Source: Marinobacter sp. SS5-14b (GTDB lineage Bacteria; Pseudomonadota; Gammaproteobacteria; Pseudomonadales; Oleiphilaceae). From it: a DNA stretch of 64,000 nt. A program made the translations under genes and the position numbers. Shown here piece by piece: positions 8,697 to 18,598 of the stretch (position 1 is the first letter of the stretch; each line of letters starts with the position of its first letter). The notes below the pieces were generated by a model. It had not been told where the DNA came from, made no database searches, and saw only the letters and a program-made list of their open reading frames with translations. The stretch covers positions 310,001 to 374,000 of the forward strand of contig NZ_JASSVM010000004.1 of NCBI RefSeq assembly GCF_030541005.1, in the 5' to 3' direction.

Positions 8697-9461
8697 CTAC
8701 TCCGCCTCGCCATTACCCAGCAAATCCTCCATGCTCTGACGCACCTCGTCCATGATCTGGCCGAGATCCTCTTTGCTTTTTCCTGCCGTATCAATGGGCT
8801 GACCAACCCGAACATCCACCGGCTGCCCGAGATTAATCTGCAGGCTGCGGGCCGGCAAAACCTGATGAATACCGCGAATGGCCACCGGCACAATCACCGC
8901 TTCGGTCTCCAGGGCCAGGTGAAAGCAGCCTTTTTTGAACGGCAACAGGCGCCCATCCGTTGATCTTGTACCCTCCGGTGCAGCCCATAGCACTATGCCA
9001 CTCTCCATCATGGCTCTGGCCTTCTGCAAGTCCCGTACTGCGCCAGCCCGGTTGGAACGGTCAACCGACGGAAACTCCGCTGCGGCCATGGCCTGCCCCA
9101 ACAAGGGAATGCCGAACAACTCCTTCTTCGCCAGCATCCGGATGGAGCCTGGCAGCGACACAAAACTGACCGGGATATCGTAGTGGCTGGCGTGGGTGCT
9201 CATAATGATGTAACGCCGGCCATCACCGAAATCCGGCACTTCGCCCCGAACGGTCAGGTTGGCGCGAACCAGCTTGAGCACCGCCGTGGACCATTCCCGG
9301 CAGTAGTTGTCGACAATCGGACGATTCAGCCGGCCAAACAAAGCACGCAGCAAAATCAGGCCCGAGTATAGAGCCGTCAGCGCCACCGACCCCATCACTA
9401 CCGCCGAACGCCGAAGCAAGGTTGCGGACTCGGTCAACGGACTCAAGTTCAGTCGCTTCAT
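8697..9461 (-). CDS. plsC: 1-acyl-sn-glycerol-3-phosphate acyltransferase (PlsC family)
   Basis: 254 residues. It should transfer an acyl chain to lysophosphatidic acid to give phosphatidic acid at the inner membrane. Visible evidence is a hydrophobic N-terminal segment at about residues 20-42, the catalytic His90-x4-Asp95 motif in THASHYDIP, and the glycerophosphate-binding motif Glu163-Gly-Thr-Arg in PEGTRSTDG, followed by the usual conserved IVPVAIRG segment. ATG 9461 follows GGAAGGGG. The genome probably has more than one PlsC-like protein, so the exact acyl acceptor is not certain. Confidence 0.85.
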   Translation of the reverse strand: MKRLNLSPLTESATLLRRSAVVMGSVALTALYSGLILLRALFGRLNRPIVDNYCREWSTAVLKLVRANLTVRGEVPDFGDGRRYIIMSTHASHYDIPVSFVSLPGSIRMLAKKELFGIPLLGQAMAAAEFPSVDRSNRAGAVRDLQKARAMMESGIVLWAAPEGTRSTDGRLLPFKKGCFHLALETEAVIVPVAIRGIHQVLPARSLQINLGQPVDVRVGQPIDTAGKSKEDLGQIMDEVRQSMEDLLGNGEAE

Positions 9462-9537
9462 TCACAATGCCCCTTCCCATAAGCCAGCGAGCTGGCAACA
9501 GCGGCGCATTATACTAGGCCCGCATGGCCCGAAACGC

Positions 9538-9963
9538 TCAATCCGCTTCCCGGAACACCAGGGAAATCGAATTCAGACAATACCGCTGTCCGGTCGGTGG
9601 CGGACCATCCGGGAACACGTGGCCCTGATGGCTGTCACAGCGGGCACAACGGATCTCGGTGCGCACCATGCCAAAGCTGTTGTCCTCGATCTGCTTGAGA
9701 TGCTCCGGATCAAACGGCTGGTAAAAGCTTGGCCAGCCGGTTCCGGAATCAAACTTGGCATCAGAACTGAATAACGGCAGGTCACACAGGCGGCAGTGAT
9801 ACACCCCGGATTTCTTGTTATCCAGCAGAGTGCCGCAAAACGGATGTTCGGTGCCGTGATCCAGCAAAACACGTTTTTCTTCTGCACTGAGATCCGCAGC
9901 TTTCTCATCAATCTGCGCTTTGCTCAGGGGCGTCAGGTCATAGCCTGCGGCCGATAAAGTCAT
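9538..9963 (-). CDS. msrB: Peptide-methionine (R)-S-oxide reductase MsrB
   Basis: 141 residues, complete. It reduces the R form of methionine sulfoxide in oxidised proteins. The catalytic Cys129 lies in GQRYCLNSISL, and the four zinc cysteines are present as CxxC pairs at 57/60 and 106/109. The family run SGTGWPSFYQP is intact. No signal peptide, so cytoplasmic. The start ATG has AAGGAG upstream. It follows msrA by 10 bp on the same strand, so the two stereospecific repair enzymes are co-transcribed. Confidence 0.96.
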   Translation of the reverse strand: MTLSAAGYDLTPLSKAQIDEKAADLSAEEKRVLLDHGTEHPFCGTLLDNKKSGVYHCRLCDLPLFSSDAKFDSGTGWPSFYQPFDPEHLKQIEDNSFGMVRTEIRCARCDSHQGHVFPDGPPPTGQRYCLNSISLVFREAD

Positions 9964-9973
9964 GGCATTCTCC

Positions 9974-10624
9974 TTAGGCCAGATCCGGGTCGTCCTGGCT
10001 GAATTCAGGTTTCAGTCGGTCAGGCCAGGTATTGGCCAGCTTTTCCATTTTCGGAGCCGCTACCGCCATGATATAGGGCTGCCAGGGATTGCGTGCGGCA
10101 AAGTTCTGGTGATGGGCCTCCGCCGGGTAAAACCCGTCAAGCGGCTCAAGACTGGTCACAACCGGAGCGGAATAAACGCCGGCGGCGTCCAGCTGGCGAA
10201 GGTAGGCTTGCACCACCTGCTTCTGATCCTCGGTTTCATAGAAAACCGCCGACCGGTACTGGGTACCCACATCGTTGCCCTGTCGATTCAGCTGAGTGGG
10301 GTCGTGGGCAACCGAGAAGAACACCCTCAGCAACTCACCAAAACTGACTTTTGCCGGGTCATAGTGCACATCGATCACTTCAGCATGGCCCGTGGTACCG
10401 CTGCACACAGCCTCATAGTTGGCGGTTTGCTCCGTGCCGCCGGCATAACCGGACTCCACACGGGTTACGCCATCGATCGCCAGAAACACCGCCTCGACAC
10501 ACCAGAAGCAGCCGCCAGCCAACACCAGCCGCGCCTCGCCGGCCGTTTCAGGCAGAGTTTGTTCCGGTGTCGGGAACCGGCTACGTGGTACGTTCAGGCC
10601 GGGGATATTGCAGGCATCGGTCAT
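9974..10624 (-). CDS. msrA: Peptide-methionine (S)-S-oxide reductase MsrA
   Basis: 216 residues. It reduces the S form of methionine sulfoxide, complementing MsrB. The catalytic Cys39 sits in the family signature GGCFWCVEAVF, followed by GVTRVESGYAGG and HAEVIDVHYDP. The extra N-terminal ~30 residues are typical of proteobacterial MsrA. The product is cytoplasmic. It lies 10 bp before msrB and about 56 bp after the chromate transporter gene, so all three may form one transcript linked to oxidative stress. Confidence 0.96.
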   Translation of the reverse strand: MTDACNIPGLNVPRSRFPTPEQTLPETAGEARLVLAGGCFWCVEAVFLAIDGVTRVESGYAGGTEQTANYEAVCSGTTGHAEVIDVHYDPAKVSFGELLRVFFSVAHDPTQLNRQGNDVGTQYRSAVFYETEDQKQVVQAYLRQLDAAGVYSAPVVTSLEPLDGFYPAEAHHQNFAARNPWQPYIMAVAAPKMEKLANTWPDRLKPEFSQDDPDLA

Positions 10625-10680
10625 GTCTTGGCTCTCATCATGTCAGTTCATTCGGCTGTCATTGCCTATACGGACAACAA

Positions 10681-11865
10681 TCACAAAAAGACTGCACCCA
10701 GTATGGCACTGGCAGGCGCCAGACCCCAAACCGGCCAACGCATCACCGCCAGCGCCAGCCAGAATATCAGTGCCAGGGCGAGATCGGCCGGGCCATGCAC
10801 AGCGGAGGTCCACACCGGATCGTACAGCGCCGCCAGCAGCAGCCCCACCACGCCTGCATTCACACCGGCCAGAGCGGAGCGAGCCTGCCGGTGCTCCCTC
10901 AACCAACCCCAGAGGGGCAATCCGGCAAACACCAGCAAGGTGCCGGGTAAAAACACAGCTACCACCGCGATGATGGCGCCCGCAAGGCCCGCTTCAGCCC
11001 CCCCGAGGAAAGCAGAAAAAGTAAACAGGGGCCCGGGAACCGCCTGCGCCACACCATAACCCGCCAGAAACGTGTCTGCGGGCATAGTGCCGGAGTCCAC
11101 AAAACCTTCCTGCAGCCAGGGCAACACCACATGGCCGCCACCAAACACAAAAGATCCTGCCCGGTACAATTCAGCCCACACCCACGCCAGTGAACCCGTC
11201 TGCTGGGGCAACAGAGAAAGCACCAGTAATACTGCAAAGGCGGCAGCAAACCACCAGGGATTGCGGGACTGCAGGGGTACATGCAGGGGTTCGGCCGCCT
11301 TGTCGGAACTCAATTTAAGGCCGGCACCGGCAACCGCCGCCATGCCCAGCACGAGCACCTGCACCCAGGTTGCCCCGACCAGCAACAGGACGGTAGCGAC
11401 CAACAGGGCAATAACCACGCGAGGCTTATCCGGGCACAGAGATTGCCCCATTTGCCAGACCGCCTGAGCGACCACCGCCACCACAAACAGCTTCAAACCG
11501 CTGACCCAGCCCCCTGAACCGGCCTCCGGCCAGAGCGCCAGACCAAACGCGAACAAGGCCATGATCGTCGCCGACGGCAAGGTAAAACCCAGCCAGGCTG
11601 CAAACGCCCCACCGTAGTGACCCTGCAAATACCCGATCGTGAGCCCAACCTGGCTCGAGGCCGGCCCTGGCAGTAACTGGCACAAGGCAACCACTTCGCC
11701 ATAAGCGCTGGCAGACAACCATTGGCGACGCTTAACGAATTCATCGTGAAAGAAACCCAGGTGCGCGGCGGGTCCGCCAAACGAGGTCAGGCCCAGTCGC
11801 AAAAAAACCAGGAACACCTGCCAGTTGGTCAGGGAGCCGGGCTGGTCGCTTTCTGTCATCGCCAT
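10681..11865 (-). CDS. chrA: Chromate transporter ChrA, two-domain form
   Basis: 394 residues with about ten hydrophobic segments in two homologous CHR halves. The first half has FLRLGLTSFGGPAAHLGFFHDEFV and LCQLLPGPASSQVGLTIGY; the second has FVFGGGHVVLPWLQEGFV and AVPGPLFTFSAFLG, the same motifs repeated. This is the long-chain ChrA type that exports chromate or related oxyanions through the inner membrane. ATG 11865 has GGAG nine bases upstream. It stands before msrA-msrB, a sensible pairing since chromate causes oxidative damage, but co-transcription is only inferred from spacing. Confidence 0.9.
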   Translation of the reverse strand: MAMTESDQPGSLTNWQVFLVFLRLGLTSFGGPAAHLGFFHDEFVKRRQWLSASAYGEVVALCQLLPGPASSQVGLTIGYLQGHYGGAFAAWLGFTLPSATIMALFAFGLALWPEAGSGGWVSGLKLFVVAVVAQAVWQMGQSLCPDKPRVVIALLVATVLLLVGATWVQVLVLGMAAVAGAGLKLSSDKAAEPLHVPLQSRNPWWFAAAFAVLLVLSLLPQQTGSLAWVWAELYRAGSFVFGGGHVVLPWLQEGFVDSGTMPADTFLAGYGVAQAVPGPLFTFSAFLGGAEAGLAGAIIAVVAVFLPGTLLVFAGLPLWGWLREHRQARSALAGVNAGVVGLLLAALYDPVWTSAVHGPADLALALIFWLALAVMRWPVWGLAPASAILGAVFL

Positions 11866-11928
11866 AGTGCGTCTCCAAATACAGTCATCTTAAAGCGGCA
11901 GTAAAACATGAACATTATGTCAGTGCGG

Positions 11929-11956
11929 TTGCACATACCCGGTGACCATCCATAAT
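11929..11956 (+). promoter_or_regulatory. Possible sigma70 promoter for the metallophosphoesterase gene
   Basis: TTGCAC at 11929-11934 and CATAAT at 11951-11956 are separated by 16 bases and point to the gene at 12005. A GGCGCC inverted repeat follows in the leader (near 11965-11985). Confidence 0.4.
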
Positions 11957-12004
11957 AAACACAGGCGCCAGCAATAAGGCGCCGCTCGGCATCAGGGAAA
12001 CGGC

Positions 12005-12979
12005 ATGACTGCAAAGGCCCGCACACCGGAAAATCAGGACGAACTCCTCGAGTACCGACTGAGCCTCAGGCTCGGGCCGGTTCATGCCCGCCAGCGACTC
12101 GGCATCGAGCAGGAATCCGAAGCCCTGGTACTGGGCCGCGACAAACATTCCTTCCACCTGGAAAACCTGACGAACGCCCCGCGCCTGATCCGCTTTTGCC
12201 TGCAGGCGGTGGGCCTGTTCAATCGCGCCCGAGCCAACAGCCGCAAGCTCACCACCGCCCACAACACCTTTGTTCTGCCAGAACTGCCACAGGCGTTCGA
12301 CGGCTTTCGCATCCTGCACCTGACCGATCTGCATGTGGATATGGACGAGCACAATCTGCAAGCGGTCATCCGCCAGATCGAACCTCTGGACTACGACCTG
12401 TGTGTGCTCACCGGCGATTACCGCCAGCTCACCTTTGGCCCTGTCGAAGCCGCGCTCGATGGCATGAAGATGCTCAGAAAGGCCATTCAGGGCGACGCCT
12501 ACGCGGTGCTTGGCAACCATGACAGCGTTCGAATGGTACCGGCACTGGAAGACATGGGCTACCGCCTGTTGATGAACGAAATGGTGGCCCTTGAGCGAGA
12601 CCTTCAAACCCTTTACCTTGCGGGTGTTGATGATGCGCATTATTACAAGGTGCACAACCTGCACCGGGCGGGCGATAAAATTCCCGCCGGGGGCACCAGC
12701 CTGCTCCTGAGCCATACCCCGGAAATCTGGCGTGAAGCGGCACATGCGGGCTACGACATCTTTCTGTGCGGCCACACCCATGGCGGGCAGATTTGCCTGC
12801 CCGGAGGCATTCCTGTCACCCTGGATTCTGATTGCCCCAGACGCCTCGGCAAGGGCGCCTGGAGCGTTAACGGCATGCAGGGTTACACCTCACCGGGCGC
12901 TGGCACGTCGGTCTTGAATGTGCGCCTTAACTGCCCGCCGGAGGTCACAATCCACACGCTGTCGCGGGGCCCGGTCTAG
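12005..12979 (+). CDS. Calcineurin-like metallophosphoesterase
   Basis: 324 residues. The metal-binding motifs of this superfamily appear in order: LTDLHVD, LTGDYRQ, LGNHDS, LLSHTPE and CGHTHGGQICLP. It resembles YkuE/LpxG-like phosphoesterases, some of which cleave lipid pyrophosphates, but it has no clear signal peptide or membrane anchor; the first ~110 residues are an extra region of unknown role. It converges with the CDP-archaeol-synthase-like gene with only five bases between the stops. Fold and chemistry are well supported; the substrate is unknown. Confidence 0.85.
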   Translation: MTAKARTPENQDELLEYRLSLRLGPVHARQRLGIEQESEALVLGRDKHSFHLENLTNAPRLIRFCLQAVGLFNRARANSRKLTTAHNTFVLPELPQAFDGFRILHLTDLHVDMDEHNLQAVIRQIEPLDYDLCVLTGDYRQLTFGPVEAALDGMKMLRKAIQGDAYAVLGNHDSVRMVPALEDMGYRLLMNEMVALERDLQTLYLAGVDDAHYYKVHNLHRAGDKIPAGGTSLLLSHTPEIWREAAHAGYDIFLCGHTHGGQICLPGGIPVTLDSDCPRRLGKGAWSVNGMQGYTSPGAGTSVLNVRLNCPPEVTIHTLSRGPV

Positions 12980-12984
12980 TTTGG

Positions 12985-13467
12985 TCAATGGGGTTGTCTG
13001 CGGATACCCAGCCGGTAAAGCAGGGGCGAAAACAGCATATTGGAAAGCGCAAACAGCAAGGCAATGGCCATGGCTTCCCACAACGGAACCGGCAACCACA
13101 GCCACGCCATCAGCATGGGTGCGACGGACTCCGGCAACTGATCCAGCCAAACGGCCCGGGCACTGGATGACATCCCCCGGCGCCTTTTGACAAAACTACT
13201 GAACAGATCGCCCAACAGCGCAAGAAGGCCGAACAGCGCTCCGAACCCGGCGCCCAGCCCGACCCACGCAGCGAAGATCAAACAGGCAAGCGTGCCAACA
13301 ACCAACCCCCGCCAGGTTTTACTGGCACCCAGCAACGCCCGCCCATCGCGGCACAACCGCCCGCCATCAATGGGCCAATCAGCGTGATGGTTGAACAGCC
13401 TCGCTGCAACCACCGGGGCACCGTTGGCCAGCACCAGCATGACGAACAACTCGAATGGCAGTAGCAC
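12985..13467 (-). CDS. CDP-archaeol synthase-like membrane protein (CarS/DUF46 family)
   Basis: About 160 residues with four to five hydrophobic segments. The motifs match the CDP-archaeol synthase family, a relative of CdsA: NGAPVVAARLFN, PIDGG, LLGASKTWRGLVVG, LALLGDLFSSFVKRRRGM and DQLPES. In archaea this enzyme activates unsaturated archaetidic acid with CTP; in bacteria the family exists but the lipid substrate is not established. I prefer GTG 13467 because GGAGGT lies just upstream; an upstream GTG at 13485 overlaps that site. It follows fumC closely on the same strand. Confidence 0.8.
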   Translation of the reverse strand: MLLPFELFVMLVLANGAPVVAARLFNHHADWPIDGGRLCRDGRALLGASKTWRGLVVGTLACLIFAAWVGLGAGFGALFGLLALLGDLFSSFVKRRRGMSSSARAVWLDQLPESVAPMLMAWLWLPVPLWEAMAIALLFALSNMLFSPLLYRLGIRRQPH

Positions 13468-13491
13468 TGGCTTACCTCCCGGCACTGCGCC

Positions 13492-14868
<1,377 letters not shown>

Positions 14869-15005
14869 CTGTGCCTCCTTTTGTCGTACATCCCGGCGAC
14901 AGCATATTTGCCACTGATCTAAGTGTAGTCACTGGGCGACCTCAAATTCACCTAAATGCTACTCCGATCACACATTCAGGCCCGGAACACTCAGCCCTGC
15001 CTATT

Positions 15006-15022
15006 TGTAGGAATTTCCTACA
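15006..15022. promoter_or_regulatory. 17-bp palindrome TGTAGGAATTTCCTACA, probable regulator site
   Basis: A perfect inverted repeat (8-bp arms, one central base) 65 bp before the start of the signalling operon. Nearly the same site, TGTAAGACTTTCTTACA on the minus strand, precedes the CotH-like gene at 22894-22910. The TAGGA/TCCTA half-sites resemble those of NarL/FixJ-family regulators such as BvgA and RcsB. A weak -10-like element (GCTAAT, 15042-15047) follows at about the spacing seen at the other copy. Confidence 0.65.
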
Positions 15023-15087
15023 CGCAAAATCACTCTACCTTGCTAATCTTGGCACCAGACCCTCCACCATCAGGATAACCTCTCTAC

Positions 15088-16599
15088 ATGACCATCAGCG
15101 GAACACCGGCCGTTATCCTCCGTTACCATCATGAACAGGATCGCGAACAGTTCGAAGACCTCTTCGGAAAGGACTTCACCATTCACCCGTTCCGGTCCGA
15201 TCAAGCCGCGCTGGATTACCTGTCGCAAACGTCCGGTTCCGATATGGCAACGAGAGCAAGCAACCTTACGGCCATCTTTGTGCTCTCACCGCACCCGGAC
15301 AACTATCGGGAATCGGCCTTATTGTCCGAAGCACGGGACCAACACCCACATCTGCTGAAAATACTTCTGGGGCAGGCCATTGAACTTGATCTCCTGGTAT
15401 CACTCCTCGATCAGCAGTTAATTGACCGTTGTTTTGAGCAGCCGGCAAACCCGGACCTGGTTCGGTCCCATGTTCTGATGGCCTCATTAACACACCGGGA
15501 AGCGCCCCACACCCGTACCAAAGAACCTGCCGGCGGGGCACACATGCCAGCGGTGCTGATTGTCGATGACGAACCCGCCGCCACCAAATATCTGTCCCGT
15601 CAGCTTGAACTACTGCAGGATGAGTTTCGGGTTATCTGCGCCCAGAGCGCAGAGGAAGCATTGCGCTGCGTGCAGGATGAGGCGGGTGCCGTTGCCGTCG
15701 TCATGACAGACCAGAGAATGCCAGGCATGCACGGCAAGGAACTGCTGAGTGAACTGAAACAATCGCACCCGACAATCGTGCGGATTCTGACCTCAGCCTG
15801 GGGCGAGGTGGATGTCGCTCTGGGCGCCGTCAACGAGGGCCAGATTTTCCGTTACCGACAAAAGCCCTGGCAGGCACAGGAGCTGCTGCGCCTGTTTCGC
15901 ACAGCGCTGGTGCACCACCGCCAGCTGGTGGCACAGCGGGATTACTCCCGGACACACGCCGATCAACAGTTCGCAGAGTTGCGCCAACAACGCTACGGGC
16001 GCCTGCTCACTCGACTTTCCAGCCTCAATGAACGAACGATCAGCGAGTCAGAAATCGCAGCGTTTCTTGATCTTTTGCTGACCATACAGACCCTTCCCGC
16101 CAACAGTTCCCACTTGAGGGCCAGCCGTGAAACCACACTGGAGCAGCAGCTGGAACAAGACTTTGGCCACCTGGTGCACCAGCAGCTGGAAGCCCTGGAG
16201 CCCGGCGGGCTGAGTCACGTTACCCGCCAAGACATTGAATCTTCGTTCGCAGCCGTCACAAATAATGAGCCAGGCAGCGCGCCAACCGCGGATACGCCGC
16301 TGGCGCGGCTGTGCCAGTCGCTGACAACCCTGCTGGCGGCCTCCGGCCTGCATACAAGCCAGATCAGGATAAGCCACAGCGGCAACATGCTCGCCATAAC
16401 AACCGACAGCCCGCTGCGCATGTACAGTCACCTGCTGGCGCCGCTTACCCGCATCTCCCGACCGCTACTGGAACAGCAGTGCGCACTGTTTATGGTCTAT
16501 GCCAGCACACGGTTGCTGGGCGGGCACGTTGACGCGAGCGGCGGCGAACAAAGCTTCCGGCTGACCCTGAACTTTCCCAGTCGCCATCGGGCAGCGTGA
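15088..16599 (+). CDS. Response regulator with two receiver domains and a degenerate kinase-like C-terminus
   Basis: 503 residues, first gene of a three-gene operon. Residues 1-120 look like a receiver domain without its Asp. Residues 153-275 are a full receiver: Asp160-Asp161, phosphoacceptor Asp208 in MTDQRMPGMHG, and Lys259 in RYRQKPW. The RQKPW segment is typical of RpfG/HupR-like regulators. The remaining ~225 residues carry no known DNA-binding domain; the last 40 (FMVYASTRLLGGHVDASGG...) read like the end of a histidine-kinase ATPase domain lacking its nucleotide motifs. It probably relays or tunes the signal from the kinase encoded two genes downstream. The stop overlaps the next start. 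Confidence 0.8.
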   Translation: MTISGTPAVILRYHHEQDREQFEDLFGKDFTIHPFRSDQAALDYLSQTSGSDMATRASNLTAIFVLSPHPDNYRESALLSEARDQHPHLLKILLGQAIELDLLVSLLDQQLIDRCFEQPANPDLVRSHVLMASLTHREAPHTRTKEPAGGAHMPAVLIVDDEPAATKYLSRQLELLQDEFRVICAQSAEEALRCVQDEAGAVAVVMTDQRMPGMHGKELLSELKQSHPTIVRILTSAWGEVDVALGAVNEGQIFRYRQKPWQAQELLRLFRTALVHHRQLVAQRDYSRTHADQQFAELRQQRYGRLLTRLSSLNERTISESEIAAFLDLLLTIQTLPANSSHLRASRETTLEQQLEQDFGHLVHQQLEALEPGGLSHVTRQDIESSFAAVTNNEPGSAPTADTPLARLCQSLTTLLAASGLHTSQIRISHSGNMLAITTDSPLRMYSHLLAPLTRISRPLLEQQCALFMVYASTRLLGGHVDASGGEQSFRLTLNFPSRHRAA

Positions 16600-17246
16600 A
16601 CATGGTCGGGCAACGCAAGATACGGCTTTATGTCACCGTTGGGCAACGTATGCTGCGCGACAGCCTGCTGTTTCAGCTTTTACTGAACGATGACGTCGAA
16701 CTGGTGGGCGAATCGGAAACCGGCGTAGACACCTTGAACCGGTTGAGCGCAACTCGCCCGGGCGTGTTGTTGATTGAAGAGAATCTGCAGGATAACGATG
16801 GCCTGACCATTGCTGAAAGCGCCCTCAGCCTGCAACCTTCCCTCTCGGTACTGCTGATTTCAGACACGCCGGTCAGCACCGGGCGACTCGCCATTTACCT
16901 GGAAGCCGGGATAAAGGCGGTTGTTTCCAAGCACCAGCCGGTGCAGGAACTGATGAAAACATTGTTGTACATCCGCAATGGCCAGGTCTACGTCAGCGCC
17001 AGGAATACGGCTGCTGACGACACCCCCACTGCTCTGGCCGCCTACCGGGCACTCTCGGGCAGGGAGCGGGAAGTGGCGCACCTGATGGCCGGCCGGGTTC
17101 CGGTTCGAGACATTGCTGAGCAGCTCGGCGTATCCTGCAAAACGGTACACTCGTACAAAGACCGGATTTTCGTGAAACTTGGCTTTGAGCGCCTGCCGGA
17201 ACTCATTTTGTTCATGCACAGACATCAGCACGGAGCCACCTCGTGA
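16596..17246 (+). CDS. LuxR/NarL-family regulator with an atypical receiver domain
   Basis: 216 residues. Residues ~153-215 form the LuxR helix-turn-helix (LSGREREVAHLMAGRVPVRDIAEQLGVSCKTVHSYKDRIFVKLG), so it binds DNA. The receiver is unusual: the N-terminal acidic pair is absent (VTVGQRML) and Glu61 stands where the phosphorylatable Asp is expected (PGVLLIEENLQDNDG), though Lys112 is kept. Glu can mimic phosphoaspartate, so it may be active without phosphorylation; this is inference. GTG 16596 overlaps the previous stop as GTGA; ATG 16602 is an alternative. It is the best candidate to bind the palindromes at 15006 and 22894. Confidence 0.88.
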   Translation: MNMVGQRKIRLYVTVGQRMLRDSLLFQLLLNDDVELVGESETGVDTLNRLSATRPGVLLIEENLQDNDGLTIAESALSLQPSLSVLLISDTPVSTGRLAIYLEAGIKAVVSKHQPVQELMKTLLYIRNGQVYVSARNTAADDTPTALAAYRALSGREREVAHLMAGRVPVRDIAEQLGVSCKTVHSYKDRIFVKLGFERLPELILFMHRHQHGATS

Positions 17247-18598
17247 AACTACTCTCCGGTATGGATCAGATCCGCCAGCTGCCGGTATACCGGCAACAAC
17301 GATTTGAGCGCTTTTTCCGAACCCAATACCGGCATCGGGTTTTGCCCCTGTTTGCCGACGTCTACCTGGCCATCGCCTTTATCGGAACACTGCTGTTCCT
17401 GGCCGGCCTGGCTCTGAGCGATGAGGGCCGTAGCATCCTCGGCACCTACGTCATCTACACGCTAATCCTGACGGCCCTGATCGCAGCCCATTGGTTTACC
17501 CGCCTGCGCAGGGCAGCGCCGCTCGTGGTCTACCTGGTGTTCATCAATATGGCCACGTTCAGCTATCTGGGCTATATCGTCTCAGGCGCGGCCATCGCCC
17601 CCGTTGTTGGCCTGTTCTTCTTTATCAGTTCAGTCGGCATCATCACGCTGTCGCTGCTGCACACCACCATCATTCTGATCACCAACCTGATCCTGCTGGT
17701 TCTCGCCACTGCGGTGGCCACAGAGCCTAGTGCCTTTGCGGGCACGCTGATTGGCATACTGACGAACTGGCTGATTCTGATGTGCCTGGTGGTCGCGCCA
17801 TTATCGGCCTGGTTTTTCTCACAGTTCCTGCGCAACTTGCTGGCCCTGCAATATCTGCTGCGAGATCGTAACCGTCAGCTGTCCCGAACACTGGAAACCC
17901 TGAGATCCACCGAACAGCGGCTGGCTCAGGAACAAAAACATCAGGCCCTCAGCCATATGGCCAAGGGGCTGCTGCACGAAATCATGAATCCGCTGAACTG
18001 CGCCAGCCAGGCCCTCGGCTTTGCCTCGGCCGTCAACCGCGACCCGGAAATCACCGACGCCCTTGATGACACCGCCCTGCATCAGAAGCGTATTGCCGAT
18101 ATCGTGTCCGATCTGATCCAGTTCTCGCGACCAGCCCCAGACCAAAACCGTGAACAGGCTGACCTCCGCGCGTTGGTGGAAACCGCGACCAGACTCTGCC
18201 GTCATCAGCTGCGCGGGATAAACGTGCGCCTGGGCATTCCGGCGGAGCCACGGTTGACGTGCTATCCGTCCGCGTTGATTCAGGTGTTCGTAAACCTGCT
18301 GCTGAACGCAGCCGCCGCCATCCACGATACCGCGCAGCGCGCAGGCACCATCGATATCGATGCGTCCCTCTCGAGTGAGCATGTGACCATCGAGGTACAG
18401 GACAACGGATTGGGTATCGCTGAGGAGGACATGGCCCGCCTCACCGACCCCTTCTACTCCACCAACGACACCCCGGACAACCTCGGCCTGGGCCTCAGCA
18501 TTTGCCAGACCATCATGCGCCACCATCAGGGCGCGATGGCGATCAGCAGTGAGCCAGGCCAATGGACCAAAGTGACGCTGACATTGCCCCTGAACTAG
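17243..18598 (+). CDS. Membrane sensor histidine kinase
   Basis: 451 residues. About six membrane segments fill residues 35-195 with no sizeable periplasmic domain, suggesting that the signal is sensed in or at the membrane. A short coiled coil (205-235) leads to the dimerisation domain with phosphoacceptor His245 in LLHEIMNPLN, then the ATPase domain with N box NLLLNAAAAI (351-360), G1 DNGLGIAEED and G2 DNLGLGLSICQ. GTG 17243 overlaps the previous stop by four bases. Its stop shares the CTAG at 18595-18598 with the stop of the convergent porin gene. Confidence 0.92.
   Translation: MKLLSGMDQIRQLPVYRQQRFERFFRTQYRHRVLPLFADVYLAIAFIGTLLFLAGLALSDEGRSILGTYVIYTLILTALIAAHWFTRLRRAAPLVVYLVFINMATFSYLGYIVSGAAIAPVVGLFFFISSVGIITLSLLHTTIILITNLILLVLATAVATEPSAFAGTLIGILTNWLILMCLVVAPLSAWFFSQFLRNLLALQYLLRDRNRQLSRTLETLRSTEQRLAQEQKHQALSHMAKGLLHEIMNPLNCASQALGFASAVNRDPEITDALDDTALHQKRIADIVSDLIQFSRPAPDQNREQADLRALVETATRLCRHQLRGINVRLGIPAEPRLTCYPSALIQVFVNLLLNAAAAIHDTAQRAGTIDIDASLSSEHVTIEVQDNGLGIAEEDMARLTDPFYSTNDTPDNLGLGLSICQTIMRHHQGAMAISSEPGQWTKVTLTLPLN

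Noticed and set aside
8683-8711. Hairpin GGCGAGGC/GCCTCGCC between the antiporter and plsC genes
   Set aside because: The stem is good, but one arm falls inside the plsC coding end and there is no T run; too weak to call a terminator.
9962-11059. 365-codon open frame opposite msrA and chrA
   Set aside because: Covers two well-supported genes and their gap; no family features.
11915-12781. 288-codon open frame opposite the metallophosphoesterase
   Set aside because: The plus strand encodes all metallophosphoesterase motifs; the minus frame has none.
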